A DNA stretch of 30,819 bases from a virus. The translations under genes and the position numbers were made by a program. The notes below the pieces were generated by a model that searched no databases, was not told the origin of the DNA, and saw nothing but the letters and a program-made list of their open reading frames with translations. This document shows, one piece after another, positions 29,801 through 30,819 of the stretch (position 1 is its first letter; the number at the start of each line of letters is the position of its first letter). The stretch spans positions 1-30,819 of the IMG/VR virus record IMGVR_UViG_3300027714_000069; one strand, written 5' to 3'.

Positions 29801-30134
29801 CGTCTGGTTCTACGTCTGGTTCTACGTCTGGTTCTACGTCTGGTTCTACTGGGTTTTCTGGAGTGACTGCATTATTTGCTGATGGAATGTTCTTGTTAGG
29901 AGTGGGGTCAAACGTAGGAGAACTACCTTCGCCGGAACCAGATCCTAAAAATTCTGTAGCAGGGGCAACCGTAGGAGAACTACTTGGACTGGGTTTTGGA
30001 ATATAACCTAAAGGATCGTAAGGAGTACCGTCCGCATTTGTAATTTTATAAGTAGATCCTCCGGGAGCATAGCCAACTCGTCCGCCTTTTCGATAATCTT
30101 CTCGTTTTTTATTTTTATTTCTTTTACGTGGCAT
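26877..30134 (-). CDS. Large Q/N-rich helical-repeat virion protein, 1085 aa
   Basis: This 1085-residue protein begins with a basic tag (MPRKRNKNKKREDYRKGGRV, GYAPGG) as in many marine phage structural proteins. A Pro/Ser region follows with four EPDV units (97-112), then an Ala/Thr/Gly-rich middle (about 250-540). A long Gln/Asn/Ala-rich helical region (about 565-1020) contains 22-residue repeats, clearest at about 708-885 (MDMANLSxxxxxxxxNAxxFL type). The period of 22, twice 11, suits a hendecad coiled coil. It sits between tail-fibre-side genes and internal virion proteins, so a long fibrous or core virion protein is likely. AGGGACTACT lies before ATG 30134. No catalytic motif. The repeats make short-read assembly errors possible. 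Confidence 0.68.
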   Translation of the reverse strand: MPRKRNKNKKREDYRKGGRVGYAPGGSTYKITNADGTPYDPLGYIPKPSPSSSPTVAPATEFLGSGSGEGSSPTFDPTPNKNIPSANNAVTPENPVEPDVEPDVEPDVEPDVETPVVPPSVEIPDLVWKSDMEIDATGNLVTRGKSEKPGEPSRTTALDTSGFVVGQKLTHSNGVPYTFDGTRWIRGQTTTEQNTATLDNMTAEKNLRALETGRNAESIAKGDFSNTSLPTIPEAKTVLDSKGNPLTSTTLDPSDPSFQMQAGTDAVASGVADSMPAGYSDTAPPEFNYPADMPPDGMKWAYGPNGERKAVSQNATSNEIVSTGTAAAGSVGPGVATSTFEAAKAGTTSVTAAEGTVTGGPIQDIQGQLTAAGPAAFISEAEAAIGVADNVDAIISGNAFVPEVKNTGAGVAANAQAEINERQAITGNAQSADSAQIIGIVGYQATKSRAVTGTAAIGAAANMVAEVANIPSNIAAAVVEDPATMVAQLAGETVEVQAAIAALPTEALVSSQMETLLGGLENGTIPTWAKPAVDAVNQGMAQRGLSVSTVGRDSLFNAIIQSAFPMAQSNAQALQARATQNLNNQQQANLQGSTQEQQLRLQNLANRQDASSQTAQYSQQMKTLQSQFNQQAVLTSAEQAQVTRTQNLQNQQQAAVLTSQNQQQANMQTLGNEQQMSMAELQIEANAEGANQNAENQQKILEMQSAADFLSKNAGFKQQMDLANLSNAQQMELANLSALNQAGAENLSAAQQSSLANLNAQMNTNIKNAELASSMGIAQLNVDQQTAMQNANMVANMDMAKFSTAQQVELANSKFMQTVQINNMSAEQQSILQNATALAAMDMANLSTRENLVVTNAKNFLTMDMANLSNEQQSNMMNSQQEQQRLLSDQASANAALQFNATSENQTNQFMQSLAANMSQFNVAQRNGMEQLNTSSANAAEARRVGNEREASKLEAQLQTQVSQFNASQDFQLEKFNTQNESAIAQSNVAWRRQANTLDTAAQNAINQQNAQNAYGMSMAAQNFLWQELKDQAEFNFRRWDNEEARKTALMVSALGNDSAATKESTNWSSTLTGIAGLIKSFYIE
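27480..28010 (-). repeat. Degenerate 66-bp (22-codon) repeats
   Basis: The coding strand carries about eight imperfect units encoding LSxxQQxxxxNAxxxxxMDMAN-type 22-mers, for example MAKFSTAQQVELANSKFM, NNMSAEQQSILQNATAL and MANLSNEQQSNMMNSQ. Copies are diverged at DNA level, so they are old duplications kept by protein constraint rather than a recent expansion. Confidence 0.65.
29796..29843 (-). repeat. 12-bp tandem repeat, four perfect copies (EPDV units)
   Basis: Four identical copies of TTCTACGTCTGG (+ strand reading) are followed by a partial fifth at 29844. They encode EPDVEPDVEPDVEPDV in the Pro-rich linker of the 1085-residue protein. Perfect identity indicates recent slippage, so copy number may vary between related phages. 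Confidence 0.88.
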
Positions 30135-30142
30135 AGTAGTCC

Positions 30143-30382
30143 CTAATTAGTTTTAGCTTCAAAAAGTTTATCGAGTTTAACCTCAAGTTTATTAAGCATG
30201 CGGATAAGTCTATCCATAGTGTTTTCTAGTTCGTTTTTGGTAGTATAGTTTTTAGCAAGCTCTTCTCTAGTTTTATTTAAAAGAACATCTATCCTTTTAA
30301 TTTCTACAAAGTTCTGTCGTATACTATATATAATAGGTGCTATTATAAAGGTAAGGAATGTATTCCATAGTTCCATATCCAT
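30143..30382 (-). CDS. Small membrane protein with coiled coil, 79 aa
   Basis: This 79-residue protein has an N-terminal hydrophobic helix (LWNTFLTFIIAPIIYSI) followed by a charged coiled-coil (EIKRIDVLLNKTREELAKNY; NTMDRLIRMLNKLEVKLDKL). The start is ATG 30382 or ATG 30376; neither has a strong ribosome site. Topology resembles an inner-membrane spanin or small phage membrane protein. It is separated by 8 nt from the 1085-residue gene. It is similar in design, but not clearly in sequence, to the pair at 16666-17222. Confidence 0.6.
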   Translation of the reverse strand: MDMELWNTFLTFIIAPIIYSIRQNFVEIKRIDVLLNKTREELAKNYTTKNELENTMDRLIRMLNKLEVKLDKLFEAKTN

Positions 30383-30391
30383 GAGATAAGA

Positions 30392-30679
30392 TTAATTAGC
30401 CGCTATATAGTTTGTGCCGGTTGTTACCGCAGCCACGTGCGTGGTCTTTAGACCAGAAGCAGCTCCTGCAATATCAGGTGTATCATCAGAAGCATCCGCC
30501 GGAGCATAAAGCAGAATTGTAGAAAGATGATCTACGTTTTGCTGCACTTTCGCGTTGATTGCTGCTTGATCTGCTAGACCATAAGCATAACGAGAAGAGG
30601 CTCCGTCTGTATTAATTCCATTGATTAAGTCTACTGAATCGGACCCTGCTGCTAAACATTCTGTTACTGTTTGTGCCAT
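30392..30679 (-). CDS. Small hypothetical protein, 95 aa (probable virion-associated)
   Basis: A 95-residue Ala/Thr/Ser-rich protein starts at ATG 30679 with GGAG 8 nt upstream. It has no signal peptide or membrane helix. The sequence alternates helix (GLADQAAINAKVQQNVDHLS) with small-residue stretches (PADASDDTPDIAGAASGLKT, THVAAVTTGTNYIAAN), a composition common in phage structural proteins. It directly follows the tail-fibre gene by 2 nt. No family recognised. Confidence 0.6.
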   Translation of the reverse strand: MAQTVTECLAAGSDSVDLINGINTDGASSRYAYGLADQAAINAKVQQNVDHLSTILLYAPADASDDTPDIAGAASGLKTTHVAAVTTGTNYIAAN

Positions 30680-30681
30680 TT

Positions 30682-30819
30682 TTATTCTCCGTTACATTTA
30701 CATCGTGGTTTAGATTCTAGCTCTGCTATTTTTGCAGAAAGCTCTTGTACTGCTTTGACCAGCATGGGTACTAGATTACCCTGTGATAACTGCTGTGTCC
30801 CGTCAGGGTCTTCATGCCA
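30682..30819 (-). CDS. Tail fibre protein, C-terminal fragment (S74 intramolecular chaperone end)
   Basis: An open frame enters from the right edge and ends at TAA 30684-30682; 45 residues are visible. They include QGNLVPMLVKAVQELSAKIA, the typical terminal helix of the peptidase S74 / chaperone-of-endosialidase domain that trimerises and then cleaves itself from tail fibres and spikes. The end is SKPRCKCNGE, with a CxC. The protein's N-terminal bulk is outside the window. It places the receptor-binding gene at the upstream side of this late operon. Confidence 0.8.
   Translation of the reverse strand, partial: WHEDPDGTQQLSQGNLVPMLVKAVQELSAKIAELESKPRCKCNGE

Overview
The window looks like part of the genome of a tailed phage with a T7-type replisome (podovirus-like), infecting a Gram-negative, probably marine, bacterium. 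The evidence is a T7-style primase-helicase, a family A DNA polymerase with proofreading domain, a gp2.5-like ssDNA-binding protein, endonuclease I, large internal (ejection) virion proteins and a tail-fibre C-terminus. The DNA is AT-rich and very compact, with many 1-4 nt stop/start overlaps and no gene-free stretch above about 80 nt. No terminase, portal, capsid, RNA polymerase, integrase, tRNA or CRISPR is visible. The Gram-negative host is inferred from outer-membrane (CsgG, CsgF) and TonB-like proteins; a B12-dependent ribonucleotide reductase implies a host that has cobalamin.

Layout. Positions 1-11305 are all on the + strand. Small early-type genes (1-1473) are followed by a TonB-like membrane protein (1512-2414), an SSB, an acidic protein and a strong intrinsic terminator (3218-3262). 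The replication block is primase-helicase, DNA polymerase, PD-(D/E)XK nuclease, endonuclease I, an endonuclease VII-like HNH nuclease, a DUF3310-like protein, a membrane protein, NrdJ and two small proteins. From 11310 to the right edge everything is on the - strand, so the two blocks converge with only 4 nt between stop codons. Read in its own direction, the - strand block begins with a tail-fibre C-terminus (S74-type chaperone end, partial). It continues with small virion proteins, a 1085-aa Q/N-rich helical-repeat protein, a cationic amphipathic protein, two more virion-type proteins and a 1549-aa protein with a C-terminal lysozyme-like domain. A 3TM holin, two paralogous small membrane proteins and three small basic proteins follow.

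The most unusual part is the distal end of this late operon (16034 down to 11310): CsgF, CsgG, a curlin-repeat secreted protein, a FecR-domain protein and a CHASE2-class III nucleotidyl cyclase. This resembles a reduced bacterial curli secretion operon joined to a periplasmic-sensing cyclase pair, carried by a phage next to its holin genes. No CsgE, CsgD, CsgC or separate second curlin is present in the window. In two places (CsgF/CsgG and curlin/FecR) the signal peptide of the downstream gene is encoded out of frame inside the end of the upstream gene. Together with the TonB-like protein in the early region, the phage appears to carry a set of envelope-directed genes. Their purpose (surface remodelling, superinfection exclusion, outer-membrane permeabilisation at lysis, or signalling) cannot be decided from sequence alone.
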